A DNA stretch of 64,000 nucleotides from Micrasema longulum (GCA_022494885.1 JAGVSM010001211.1:1-64000), one strand, 5' to 3'. Shown: positions 47,960 through 59,039, counted from the stretch's first letter. The notes: a model not told the origin generated them from the sequence alone. A program made the numbers and translations.

Positions 47960-48160
47960 AATGACCTATTATAAATATTCAAAGCATTAACTTTGTAGTC
48001 GAACATTTGATTAAATGTATACAAAAACTTACCAACTTGAAAGTGTATAGTGGTACTGGCATGTTAGTTCAGTTAGTGTCCTGACGAAGAGACGAGTACG
48101 TCTCGAAATCGGTAGACAGGAAAGTCGGTTAGTAATTATACACAACTATTTAGTAACATT
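47960..48160 (+). mobile_element. PLE terminus family E
   Basis: Contains GTGTATAGTGG, the hammerhead motif and AAGTCGGTTAGTAATTATAC, shared with 55815-55950. A segment at 47967-48010 is the inverted copy of 55958-55995 (AATGTTTGACCACAAAGTTA). Confidence 0.65.
48077..48118 (+). ncRNA. Hammerhead-like ribozyme, PLE family E
   Basis: Stem I TGTC (48077-48080), core CTGACGA (48081-48087), extra A, perfect 6-bp stem II GAGACG-AGTA-CGTCTC (48089-48104), GAA, ATCGGT (48108-48113), cleavage base A48114, stem I GACA (48115-48118). The core is intact apart from the extra base. Confidence 0.75.
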
Positions 48161-48751
48161 TATTGTCGTAATGGCGTTCCAGTTATTATAAAAAGTAATA
48201 AAATGCCTTTCTTTGTCGCAGTCACAGCCGTTCCGCGTTTTTTGTTCGTGCGTACAATTTTCTCTACCACGTAGTAAAATATTTTAATTAGCGACGTGTT
48301 TCGCTTTTGGATAGCACAAAAAGAGCAGCGGTATAGTGTGCTGTGTGCTGTGTGCTGTGTGCTGTTCGTGTTGTTCGTTTCGCGAGCATCTCGATCCGTC
48401 ATCTCGCTGTACTTTTCCTCGTGGCGGCGCCATCTGTGTTGATTAATCGTGTACAAGTCGCCCCTCCCCAGCCGATTAATCATCATATCGCGTTCCTCAT
48501 AACGGCCGTGTGGCGATTAAGCGAACGTTTTTCTTGCGATTAAAACTTTTTCTTTCGGCCCTTTGTTGGTTACCATGAAATGCGTGAAATCAAATTGCGC
48601 TAAAATACCATGCCACGTATTACACATATGCCGTCGGAAGACAACGTAAAAACACCATTATAAACAGATTTGATGTTCTTTACGTTTTTTACCCAACCTC
48701 TTTTCGTACTATGCTTAATGTTATAATCTCGCTTCCTGATTAACCGTTTTC
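48161..48751. other. Spacer with GTGTGCT tandem run
   Basis: Four GTGTGCT units lie at about 48336-48364. The ORFs here are driven by that run and have no family features. Confidence 0.5.
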
Positions 48752-49700
48752 ATCATCATCACTCCCTTTTTCGCACCCCGTGGTTCAGTTGGCACTGCAT
48801 TTGTAAACCAAACGCAGCATATTTAGATCACCCGTTACATGTAGGTTAGTTAATTATTATTATGGATAACTTATATAGCGCCACTTTCGTAAGATAATAC
48901 CTCAAGGGCGCTTTACACAGTGATTCTATTATTAAATAAATTTAATTAAAGCTTTTGAATTTGTAATTTAATTAAAACAATTTACTTTGTTGTCACATGC
49001 TACGGATTTATTCAAACGATTTAGAGAACAAACGGGTTTTAAGTTTTTTTCCGAAACATCACTTCACTTTCACAGCCTCGCACCTCTGCTGGGAGAGCAT
49101 TCCATGCCATAGGGCCTGCGACTGCAAATGCGCGTTCACTAAATTTAGTGCGCTGTTTGCGTAGAGGTATAATAACTTTTCCTCTCGCCGTAGACGTAGC
49201 TGATCTAAGCGTGAGACGCCTGTCAGCTAGTTCATCTGGAATGCATAGTTCCCTTAGATATTCCGGAGCAGAGTTGTGCAGTGACTTATACATAAGCCAA
49301 CAGAGTTTGTATTCGACCCTCTGTGGAAAACGTAGCCAGTGTAGTTCCCGAAGTAGTGGTGTGATATGACTGAACTTAGAGATTCCGAAAATAAGTCTCG
49401 CAGCATTCAATACAGATTGTAGGCGAGTCATTTTGTTCATTGGTAGACCTGCATAATGCACAATAATCCTGCACAATAATCGACTTAGTCTTACGGTTTA
49501 AGTGTTCGTCCAAAAACAATGAAATATTGCAGTTCAAACAACCCTTAAAATCAACATTTCACATCCTGAAAGGGATTAAACCCAGAACCTCAATAATGGT
49601 AGACGAATGCGTCAACCAATATATAACGAGATGGACTTATCTCCATTCGCTTTCCTTATTCAGGATTTCTGCCTGAGAGCAGCCGTCGATTCGAAAACCC
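48752..49700 (-). repeat. SINE family S2 split by a CR1-like LINE
   Basis: The two parts, 49470-49700 and 48752-48852, align consecutively with 22640-23000. The first holds the tRNA-like B-box GGGTTTAATCCC and CTGCAATATTTCATTG. The second holds CATGTAACGGGTGATC and the GGTGCG 3' end with ATGATGATG. The LINE between them is younger. Confidence 0.78.
48853..49469 (-). pseudogene. CR1-like LINE pol C-terminus and 3' UTR
   Basis: On the minus strand (49476-49039) there is one open frame: LQSVLNAARLIFGISKFSHI, TPLLRELHWLRFPQRVEYKL, MYKSLHNSAPEYLREL, then FAVAGPMAWNALPAEVRG and MFRKKT. This is the standard CR1/L2-type C-terminal series. The 3' UTR contains AAAGCGCCCTTGAGGTATT and ends near 48855 in a TAATAATAA tail. 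5'-truncated. The tail matches 40268-40417. Confidence 0.88.
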
Positions 49701-51624
49701 TCGCCTACGATTCTCGTTCTATTGGACACAGCTAAAATCTAAATCTAGAGATACCGTTTTACTGTTAGTAATCGATTCAATGTACCCTAAATATTAACAA
49801 CTCAATAGTGGGGCATGATCATTCTTATTTATTAGTCGTTATTGGCAGTTGTGAAGTCTTCAGATAAGTTCCTAGAAAAGGATTGTGTTAAAGATAATCT
49901 TAAATTTTAACATCTAATACTTAAAGCAAGCTAACGAAATCTATCGCTTGGGGTTTTCCTCGAAGCAGAGCAAGATATTATGTTCGATGCAAAACAGAAG
50001 TTCGATCTTTGTTGTTATCATTTTCTTTCAGTTTGTATTCTGGAATAAATTTTGCGATCCCCGTAGTTACCGAGCAATTTAATCTAAAGTCACGTCTTTT
50101 GGGAACTGTACCGGTTAACTTTAGTGCGACTGAAATTCGGGCACTGTCTTTGATCCACTATCATTAATTATCGGATGTAATTAATTGAATTGGATTATTC
50201 TCCTTTAGGAAACGTTTGGCATTCAGACAGAATGGCTACGGTCTGTACAAATAGTAGCCATCATCCCTCCTAAAGCGCAGAATACTGTTTGGATTTCGAT
50301 GAGCGATTATTCAGCCCTCGATTAAATATTACATTTTATTGCGAACCGATCAATTAATTCGATAAAGTGTATTATTATGTATTAATGGAATATTCTTGTC
50401 CACCGCACCGAATGATTGCGAGGCAATTTCGTAAGATTCGTTTTTCCCTTTCTTCCTATTCCGACTTCGCCATTTTGTACAAGGTATAAATTTTCATGAG
50501 CACGAGTTTTTGTGTGCCTGATTTATCGTCTCACGTTTGGTAAAAAGCCAGTTAGTGTAGAGTCTGTGAAGTATAGTCCTCCAACTAATCTGCGAATGAT
50601 ATTTTAATTAATCGTTTGTCTGTGTACGGTTAGAAACTGTAACTATGCGCAAGTTTAGTTTTATATACTCGTGTTGTATAGTAGGATGCGTGTTGCGAAC
50701 TTGTCACTTGTCACGAGCGCTTATCTGGCGCTCGGTAAATACCGTTTTATTTGTTTTGTGCCAGATCAGGTTAGCCGTGATTGGTGATAAGTTTCTATCC
50801 TGATTATGCTAAAGACGGATACCAGCCACACACCGTTCGCCGGTAAACATAATTTTAACACACCGGATTAAACCAGATTTCCTGCATAATTTTGATTTTA
50901 TTATGTAACACGTTTGCGCTTGTCTTAAGTCTTAATGCATATTTATATTATACCGCCCGCATTATAATATTATTGGCGTGCTCAAAACGTCAACTTTATT
51001 ATATAATTGCGTAATTTTAAATACATAATTCATTATTGTACGTACAAACACCAAGATAGCCTTGAGTAAAAGCCTTATTTTCAAATGAGTGCATTGCACT
51101 TAAAATTACTCGTTTAGCGCTTCTACCGCCTTAGCATAATATAGGAATAATATGTTAAACTTCCTAATTTATTGAGTAGGTTGTAAACTCGTTTGTTTTT
51201 ACGGTTGTATTTCTTTACTTTAAGAAATGTCTCACTTTGAGATTCATAAATTGAATTTCTTTCTCATGACAAAACTCGTTTAGCTATATCATTTCCATAT
51301 ATTTTGTATAAATTTGTCGCAGAAATCACACGTTTGGAAATTGATTTATCCTTATCCGATTTTCTGAGTCAATACAAATAATGACGTAATTTAGTAAATC
51401 CCGCTATCGAATCACATTTCTCAACCGAATCTGCGTTCTCGTTCTCATTTCACGCATCCACTTCCCGAAATGTGTAAATTGCGCTGTAGAAAGTAGGCAA
51501 GGCGATGCGTAAATTATTTTGAAGGGAAAATCGGTGTCAATTTCGTCTGGCATATGGCGGAATAGCGACCGGCGCGGTGCGGCGCGGCGTCCAGCGACTA
51601 TAGTCCTTAAAATAAATATTATTT
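49701..51624. other. Intergenic sequence, no gene seen
   Basis: No family was recognised. There is a short GC-rich patch at 51566-51592. Confidence 0.4.
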
Positions 51625-51813
51625 TTTTTAAATAAAAAAGAAGTATTTACGTTCTTATGATTTACCCAAATATTTAATTTTGAGGGCCATTTTCAACGAG
51701 TTGTAAATAACTCACTATTAGAAAATGGGAATCGAGTTGGGGTAGAGTAGGATTCGAACCACGGACCTTCGGTCCGTGAGTCCGAGACACTAGCCACAGG
51801 ACCACAACCCGAT
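51625..51813 (-). repeat. tRNA-derived SINE, family S1, copy 2
   Basis: The minus strand reads GTGGCTAGTGTCTCGGACTC (A box), GGTCCGTGGTTCGAATCC (B box), a body with ACTCGATTCCCATTTTCT, then TAAATCATAAGAACGTAAAT and a T/A tail. Longer than the copy at 7509-7641. Confidence 0.82.
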
Positions 51814-51944
51814 AATATAGTATGATTAGAATGACAGTTGTCAAAAAAACTGACGACATAACTTTGTAATAACGTCTAAGGAGTGATTTATATTGACACA
51901 CGAAAAATCATTCGTATTTGGTAAGTTAATTTATTTTTTTAATA

Positions 51945-52376
51945 CAATACTTGACATATAAACCACACGTTAACTACTGTAGTAGCATTTTATTTTTATC
52001 AAACAAAGAAAACATAGATAAACTAACTGTATTACAAAATAAAGCCTTTAGAATCATTTTGAAAAAAAACAGATATACGAGGGTAAAGTCGATGGTAAAT
52101 GAAATGAAATTATTAACATATAAACAAAGAATATTTTACAATACAATGATATTTGTTCATAAAATTATAAACTCTAATAAAAAAACAGAATTTTGGAAAA
52201 AAATTGATCGGAACCAGCATGAACACGATCACAATACTAGAGAAAAGAACAAAATTAGACTTCCATTTAGGAAAAAGGCAAAGTCACAAAATTCAATTTT
52301 ATTTAAAGCAATTAAAAAGTATTACGAAATGGAAAAAATATTTATGAAGAAAAAAACATATCAAAATTTAAAATAA
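51945..52376 (+). pseudogene. LINE RT C-terminal segment, open frame
   Basis: The 141-codon open frame reads KPHVNYCSSILFLSNKENID, KLTVLQNKAFRIILKKNRYT, then HDHNTREKNKIRLPF and ILFKAIKKYYEME to a TAA at 52374. It has the Y-C-S-S, L-Q-N-K-A-x-R and N-T-R blocks common to insect LINE C-termini. 5'-truncated, so it cannot be a complete gene although it lacks stops. It ends the same way as the remnant at 10122. Confidence 0.8.
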
Positions 52377-53317
52377 TGGTCAAGACATATGTGATAAACA
52401 ATTTATAAATTAAATATATTTGCAATGTTATTATTAGAACACACATAACAATATGTATGATATGTGTGCCCTACTTTAAGATTTAAATTAAAATTAAATA
52501 GACATAAATATATAAAATCAGCGTTAAAACTAAAAAAAATAATAATTAATAAACCTAATTATTAATGGCGTTCTTACAAGGTTACATCATTTTGAAATTG
52601 ATCAATGTAAATTGATAGAATAAAAAACTAATTCGTTTGATAATGTTCAAGAAAAAAGTACAAATGTCTTAATTTTTGGTGAATAATTGTATTCAACACA
52701 CACTATAATAGGCTTGTTTTTGCGTTTTTATATCAATTTTCAGTAATTTCGTAAGGATTCTTGATTATTCTGGATTATTGATTAGTAATTTCCTATCACT
52801 ATTGACATGAGTTTGACAGCTGTCATTTTAATCAAGCTAAATTTTTAGGACTATAGCGACTCGCGACCTGCTAGTAAATTGGGTGCCACACGTATAACAG
52901 TACCATAATAGCAACTTAGCAGGCCATAACGCACTGACCCGAGAGGTGTTCCCGCCAAAAAACCGGTTGAAACATATATATTTTCATAGATTCATAATCG
53001 GCGCACGTCCGCTATGCCATCTAGATGGTATCAATTCATTTAGCCAGTATTTTGGCATTTGTCTTGAGAATTCTTTAACGTTGTATTTTCTTGGATGCCA
53101 CTTATGCATTTTTAGTTTTTCCTCTCCCGCCATATTTATTACGATGGCGTCGGTTGTGCCGAGCCTCCCCCGTTTAAATTAGATTATTATTATCATAGTA
53201 CTTTCATCTTAGAGAGCTGCATTAAGTTTAAACGCATGTAAACTGTAGGTCCAACCCTAAAAATCCAAATATAACGTAGTGGAAAAAGATTTTTATAATG
53301 GATGGAATTTTTCTACT
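52377..53317. other. Spacer, probable LINE 3' UTR then unknown
   Basis: 52377-52600 is AT-rich and may be the 3' UTR of the preceding LINE. The remainder is unrecognised. Confidence 0.4.
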
Positions 53318-53460
53318 GACATTTCTTGGTGGAACTGCATTTTAATTATAAAAATAAAAATAAAATACATATATAGTTTTATTCTACTTTTATTTATAAT
53401 TTCTACCAGTGACCGGGTTTCGTCGTGACCGACATCGTCAGACGGGTAGATTTTAGAACT
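53318..53460 (-). mobile_element. PLE terminus family B
   Basis: The minus strand runs from the ribozyme motif through AAATAAAAGTAGAATAAAAC to ATGCAGTTCCACCAAGAAAT. Same order as 31383-31525 on the other strand. Confidence 0.68.
53402..53450 (-). ncRNA. Hammerhead-like ribozyme, PLE family B (best copy)
   Basis: Read on the minus strand: stem I TCTACCCGT (53450-53442), core CTGACGA (53441-53435), extra T, stem II GTCG-GTCA-CGAC, GAA, ACCCGGT, cleavage base C (53411), stem I ACTGGTAGA (53410-53402). Stem I pairs at 8 of 9 positions. The triplet is GTC. All core positions match except for the extra base after CTGACGA. Confidence 0.78.
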
Positions 53461-53524
53461 GAATTCAATTCAAGTAAACAAAGTTTTTGATTCTATTCGT
53501 GATAGCAATATGGTCAACAGTGAA

Positions 53525-54430
53525 AGGGGGCATGACTAAAGTGACCGTACGTCTCGTTTTGAACGGGACCGTCCCGTTTTTATGGAGCCTGTCCCGTTGT
53601 CCCCAAGTACAGCTTCGGGACGTCGATATGTCCCGTTTTCAAAAAGAAAGCTACACACGGTAACATTATAAAAAAAAGTGTTGAAGAAGAACAAATAAAA
53701 ACTACAGCTGCTGAATTATATAAAATAAGCAAAGAATATTTGGAGCAGTGGACTTTGTTCTTTGAAGAATAAGAAATATTTAAATGGGCGGATTTAACCA
53801 AAATACCTACGTGGGGAGAAATTCAAGGTGTAATGGATATAATGATTCAAGGGGAATTTATTAATTGTAACTAAAGTACAGATATTTGATGAATATTCAC
53901 TTATTACTAATTATATTACAAAGAAAAAATTGACAGAATGGAACATTAGGAACGTTTCAATCGAAAGTCGTTGGGTGGAATTGTTCCAACACTTTCGCAC
54001 TAATAATTTAAATCATAAAAAACTTTCGTATAATTATTAAATACATTTTATGCCTGCCCGGAACTAATGCACCCGTAGAAAGAGTTTTTTCTCAGATGAA
54101 CAAGTTGTGGACGACTGAAAAAACGCAGTTGGAAGTCACAGTTCTTAAAGCGACGTTTTTAATTAAAATCAATTTTAAGAAATCCTGCCAAGAATTTCAT
54201 TCTTATTTAAAAGCAAACTCAGTAATACTTACCTGAGAAAATTTGTTCCTTAGAAAAATATAAAACAACATAAATTTTGGATATTTATATTATTCATTCC
54301 AGTTTTTTTCTTTTTTTCATCTACATTCCTATTTTTTTTTATTAATAAATAAAAACTATGAAAAAATACGCGTTTTCTTGAATACTCATTCTATTACGTA
54401 AAAATTGGTGGGTGTCCCGTTTTGAGAACA
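53525..54430 (+). pseudogene. hAT-family transposase remnant
   Basis: Several frames with stops give AAELYKISKEYLEQWTLFFE, WADLTKIPTWGEIQ, then after 53940 EWNIRNVSIESRWVELFQHF. Last comes an open stretch with LPGTNAPVERVFSQMNKLW to a TGA at 54236. The last block is the hAT C-terminal dimerisation domain. Repeated TGTCCCGTTTT motifs occur at both ends (about 53560-53640 and 54414-54424) and may mark subterminal repeats. Inactive. Confidence 0.82.
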
Positions 54431-54779
54431 AAAATAATGGACAGAAGCAGAGTTAAATTCGATTGAAATCTCGGTTTACGACATTGACATTTTTAAAAAG
54501 CGACTCATGTTTTGACCGATAAATTGTTATTTAGTATGAGGGAAATATATAGGATGACGCGCGGTCTTCAAAACGGTTTCGGGTATCTGGAGGGAGTGCT
54601 TTGTCTGTAGGGTCCAAAGGTTTTTGTATTTAATTCGCATCGCAAAGTAGGTATTTACGTTTTGGATTATTAGGTATAATGATTTTTAGTCATTTAGTAT
54701 TCATAACTTACTAAACTTTTTTACTTTCTTAAATAATATAAATATATAAAATTTATATTTGAAACACTAAATTTATGGT

Positions 54780-55240
54780 TATTTATTGTAATGAAATGAA
54801 TATAAAACAACTTTGTTTTTAACCACTTATTTTTTTTTCCGAATGACCAGTTTCAAACCACGCGAGCTTCTTTATAAAGGTATAATTAACTAATGAATTC
54901 TGTTCTATTTTTTTTTTTACAGTGATTATTAAATATTACATCGAGCATATTTTATTTACTTAAAAGTAGTTTATTACACATTTGGAGCAAATAAGTCAGG
55001 TCTTTTTGTTATGCTGTTCTTCTAAAGATGAAAAGTATGAAGTGAGATGGGTTCGAACTTTAAAACTAGACAGGAGTGGACTTAAGTAAATATTGTTAGT
55101 TTGTTTTTTAAATTTTATTTATATTACAATATTTTTTAAATTCTAAGATTTCTAAGTTGCCCAATTTTAATATTTTATTTTCAACATGAAGAACTTTAAA
55201 TCCAGTGTCATTATCGAAATAATTATTATTTTATATAACG
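54780..55240 (-). mobile_element. PLE 3' end and terminus, family A, inverted
   Basis: The minus strand codes DTGFKVLHVENKILKLGNLE and ILEFKKYCNINKI from about 55210. The AAGTCCACTCCTGTCT segment and a decayed hammerhead (about 54890-54850, TTTATAA core, GAAAC then TGGTC) follow, then AAGTGGTTAAAAACAAAGTT. It forms one arm of an inverted pair with 55310-55815. Confidence 0.72.
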
Positions 55241-55309
55241 GAGATTAAATGTAATTGGCATATGTACCCATACCAATTAAATTGTAATGTTTGCGATTTA
55301 ATCTGCATA

Positions 55310-55815
55310 GAAAAAACTTAAAGAAACCTTTAATATTACAGTAAAAGAACATAAGCGTTCTAACATAAGGTGCCTTAATAATATTTTTCCTGAATTCTCA
55401 AACCATCTGATGAAAATAATTATAATTTCAATAAAGGCACTGGGTTCAAAGTTCTTCATGTTGAAAAAAAAATTAGACAACTTGGAAATCTTATAAACGA
55501 AACAAGTAATTCATTATAAGAAAATAATAATAAATAACCAAATAAACAATATTACCTTAAGTCCACTCCTGTCTCGTTTTAAAGATCGTATCCATCTCAA
55601 TTTCCGATTCCCATCTTTACAAGAGCAACATGACAATGAGACTTAACTTATTAGCTCAACGTGTATCAATGTAATATTTAGTAATCACGGTGAAAAATAA
55701 AATAGGATATAATTAATTAGTTAATTATACTTTAATAAAGCAGCTTGTGTGTAGCTTTAAAACCGGTCGTTAGAAAAAATATAAATAAATGGTTAAAAAC
55801 AAAATTGAATAGTAA
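55310..55815 (+). mobile_element. PLE GIY-YIG C-terminus and terminus, family A
   Basis: This is the longest PLE coding relic. It reads FNITVKEHKRSNIRCLNNIF, PEFSNHL, one frame change, then NYNFNKGTGFKVLHVE (about 55330-55460). The EH and S-N-H-L positions match the conserved EH and S-x-F-A-x-H of Penelope GIY-YIG endonucleases. The shared non-coding end and a decayed hammerhead (55740-55775, AAAAC then CGGTC) follow. Confidence 0.75.
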
Positions 55816-56080
55816 AGCAGGTGTATAGTGGGTTTTGCATGTTGGTTAGCATGTTGGTTTAATTGGTGTCTTGAAGAAGAGACGGGTACGTCTCGAAACC
55901 GGTAGACAGAAAAGTCGGTAAGTGGTTATATACACATATTTAATAACAATTAGTAAAATGTTTGACCACAAAGTTAATGCTTTAAATATTAATAATAAAA
56001 ACAAAGTTGTTTAAAATTTATTTTACCATAATAATAACCACAAAGTTAGTGCTTCAAAAAATCTTTTTTTTAAAGCATTT
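55816..56080 (+). mobile_element. PLE terminus family E, second copy
   Basis: Shares GTGTATAGTGG, the ribozyme region and AAAGTCGGTAAGTGGTTATA with 47960-48160. A CACAAAGTTA(A/G)TGCTT segment appears twice downstream (55970 and 56039). Confidence 0.6.
55867..55908 (+). ncRNA. Hammerhead-like ribozyme, PLE family E
   Basis: Stem I TGTC (55867-55870), core TTGAAGA (55871-55877, T in place of the first C), extra A, 6-bp stem II GAGACG-GGTA-CGTCTC, GAA, palindromic ACCGGT (55898-55903), cleavage base A, stem I GACA (55905-55908). Confidence 0.68.
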
Positions 56081-57461
56081 ATTTTTTGCACCACAGCCGG
56101 CCAGGCGACCAATAAAAATGGTGAATTATAGCACAGTATACCCAGGTTTGAGAATAATCACATTAAATTTTCGTTACATTTTTTAAGTTTCTAAACCTAA
56201 TTTTTATACCGTGTTATTTTGAAACCACGTGAGAATTTCAATATACATTAATATCTACTCTATTTCTTAAAATTAATATCGAATTAACAAAGTTTGGCGT
56301 TCTCGTATTTACACGTTCCCGCATAAATTCGGTAAGACAATAAACTGCTCAATTGTAAAATCAATAAGCGAACCAATATTGATTCGCGTTTAGTTAACAT
56401 AATCTGAACAAGGAACAGTCAACCATTTGTAGGAAGCACTTTATAATACAATATTGTGTAATGTTTCACCCAAATTTGAACAAGATGATTTTACGCACCG
56501 AAGTTCACCACTTCCCACATTTCCCAAGTGCAATTAATCCAGTTGAACGCGCAATATTTTCTGTGGCGTTCACCCACAAATCGTCTTAAATATTTTATCT
56601 CGTCAGCAGAATATTCGTCTTGTGGAAGTTAGTGAATGCCTTTTACAGCTTTAGAGCAGATCATAAGTGAATCGGTGTATTTTATTGCAGGCCATAAACT
56701 ATGTTCTGTATCCGTATGTATACGTACGCATACGTTACCCTCTTTTGCTAAAGTGGTAAACGTATTGCACAATAATGCGTAATGTCCTGGCTCGATTTCG
56801 GATCGTTTTGGTATAAATATATATTTGAAGTTGTTTTTTTTACATATTGCCATAATCTGAAATTTTAAATCACAACGGTTTGAGCAACATTTTACTTTTT
56901 TTATGCAAGTCTTCATTAAAAAAAAAACAAAAAACATGATTTTTTTTTACAAAAAATGTAAAAATACACTCAAGTCCTGATGAAACGCTTACTTAAACAT
57001 TTTACTTAAAAACCTATAGATGACGGATAACTTTATATGTACATTTAGTCTTAGAAAACAATAGTTCCCAAATATGTTAGTTATTATTACTTTTATAATC
57101 TCGTACATTTTTACTTCTTTTATAAAAAAAAATACACAAAATGACTTCAGTTTTTTGTGTTTTTAACAAATTCGACTCAGAAAAACATCATCACCTAATG
57201 ATGCATAGGGAACTGCACTGATACGCGAAAGGCAACGTACAGTACCAGTCGTAGAAGTTGAATCACCTAATATTTTTAGGTTTTTTAGTCATCAAGTGTA
57301 AATTTTATCTGTTTTTAAAATATTTTTGATAAAATTAAGATCAGTCTCCAGTCTCAACATATTTTAATAAAACCAAAATAACATTAGCTTGCCTGTTCTC
57401 GTGTTAGGAATTTTTATTTGAAATGTGTAAATATTTGAAAAATGGAATCTAAAAAAAATAT
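56081..57461. other. AT-rich spacer, no gene seen
   Basis: No element was recognised, apart from a possible SINE S2 tail at 57185-57235 (CATCATCACCTAATGATGCA). The 102-codon ORF 56629-56937 has no family features. Confidence 0.4.
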
Positions 57462-58090
57462 GTCAATTGAAGCTAAACTGGCAGTGCACAACGGAGTTTT
57501 AGTCCCAACACTTATGTATCGAAGTGAAACACGGAACTGGCAGAAGACCTCATATTCCATCTCAAATTATTAAATAATATAAATAGATTACTCTAAACAG
57601 TAATTGCTGATAAAAATATGTCAATCAAAGCGAAACTGGCAGTGCACAACGGAGTTTTAGTCCCGACATTTATGTGTGGAAGTGAAACATGAAAGCCGAG
57701 TGAACGCGGTTGAAATGCATCTCTTCGACGAATGTGTGGGAAATCAATGTATGACAGGGTTACGAATGATGAAATCAGGCGAGAGTGAAAATCTGAGTCA
57801 ATTATAATTGATAAAATTAAGAAAGGGTCTCTGAGATGGTTTGGCCATGTAGAACGAATGGAAGACGAAAGAATGGTAAAACAAGTATATGTGGCGAAAA
57901 TGAACGGTAACGTGAGACGAGGAAGACCAAGGAAGACGTGGCATGATCAGATAAACCAAAATCTTAAGTCTCGTCATGCCAAAAGCAGACAGAATCGAAG
58001 GGCATATAAGACAAGATGTATGAATGTGGAAGAAGCTAGGAATGTATGCCAGGATAAACGTGTGTGGCGGTCCATTTTCTCTGCCTAACC
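57462..58090 (+). pseudogene. RTE/R4-like LINE pol C-terminus with internal duplication
   Basis: A 76-bp block coding AKLAVHNGVLVPTLM occurs at 57462-57537 and again at 57617-57692. Then decayed NAVEMHLFDECVG, LRWFGHVERMEDERMVKQVY, GRPRKTWHDQI, and an end MNVEEARNVCQDKRVWRSIF. It is the same family as 42611-43080 and keeps the segment that copy lacks. Several frame changes. Confidence 0.78.
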
Positions 58091-59039
58091 CTACGGCGAA
58101 ATAGCGTGATGGTAGTAGTTGTTAAGTAAATAACAGCATTTATCGATACTATTCCTGGCCGATTACCTTTCGTTACCATCCTTCCTTTGACCCATCCTTA
58201 TGGTACCTACCTAACATCAAGAAAGAAGATACTCAAAATTAGAAGATTCGGATTTGGATCAAAAACAAAACAACATTTTTAACTATTATTATCATAAAAT
58301 CGGATAAAAAAGTGGTTGGAATCGTCTCGCGTCGTGGAAAACATTGTTATATTTTATAGTTCATTTTGTGATCCAGTGCCAGAAATTGAAGAACATTCAG
58401 ATTATATTAAAGGTAGGTATTCATTTCATGTTCCTCTCTTTTCTCAAATATTTCCCAATTCACAAAATCGAATGAAATTCGATCTTCATTTACAGTCTGC
58501 CTTTTCGTTAACAGTAGTTCTGTAGCTCTTTTGCTTTCTAGGGCTCGATCTTTGTATTTCACCCCCAAGTATTGCCCGGAAATTTTGGATTGGGTTTAAA
58601 TCAGGGCTATGTCCTAATTATCTTTTAGGTACCTAAAAAAAAGTTTTTTTTTTCATTTACCATGTCGACAACATGCATATTCATGAATGTTAAAAAATCT
58701 GTTGTTTCTAAATATGTATGTAGAACTGTTGGTTTCCCAAATAAAAAAATACCGTTCTGGCACGATGGCAATGGCAGGAAGTTTTCTTTTTTAGTTTTTG
58801 AAAATGAGCTTGTTGTTTTTTATTATCTAATTTATAATTTTTTGCCATGCAGTATGTAGATACTCCCTATTTTGCAGGACTATTAAAATTAAAGTAAAAT
58901 GAAAAATAATCTCCCCAAGCGACGACATTACATTGCTCAGGTGTTTCTGTAAACAAACAACTTTTTTGCACTTTTTTCTCTCCGTCCTCGAAAATGACTT
59001 AGCGGTATTTTTAATGAAGCGTTCGAGAATACATGGATA

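Noticed and set aside
48160..48486. 108-codon minus-strand ORF
   Set aside because: Part is translation of the GTGTGCT tandem run; the rest has no family features.
51730..51813. Possible tRNA gene on the minus strand
   Set aside because: Same reasoning: the tRNA-like head continues into a body shared with 7509-7641.
52946..53182. 78-codon ORF with a hydrophobic centre
   Set aside because: No family resemblance, no nearby gene context, and within chance length for this window.
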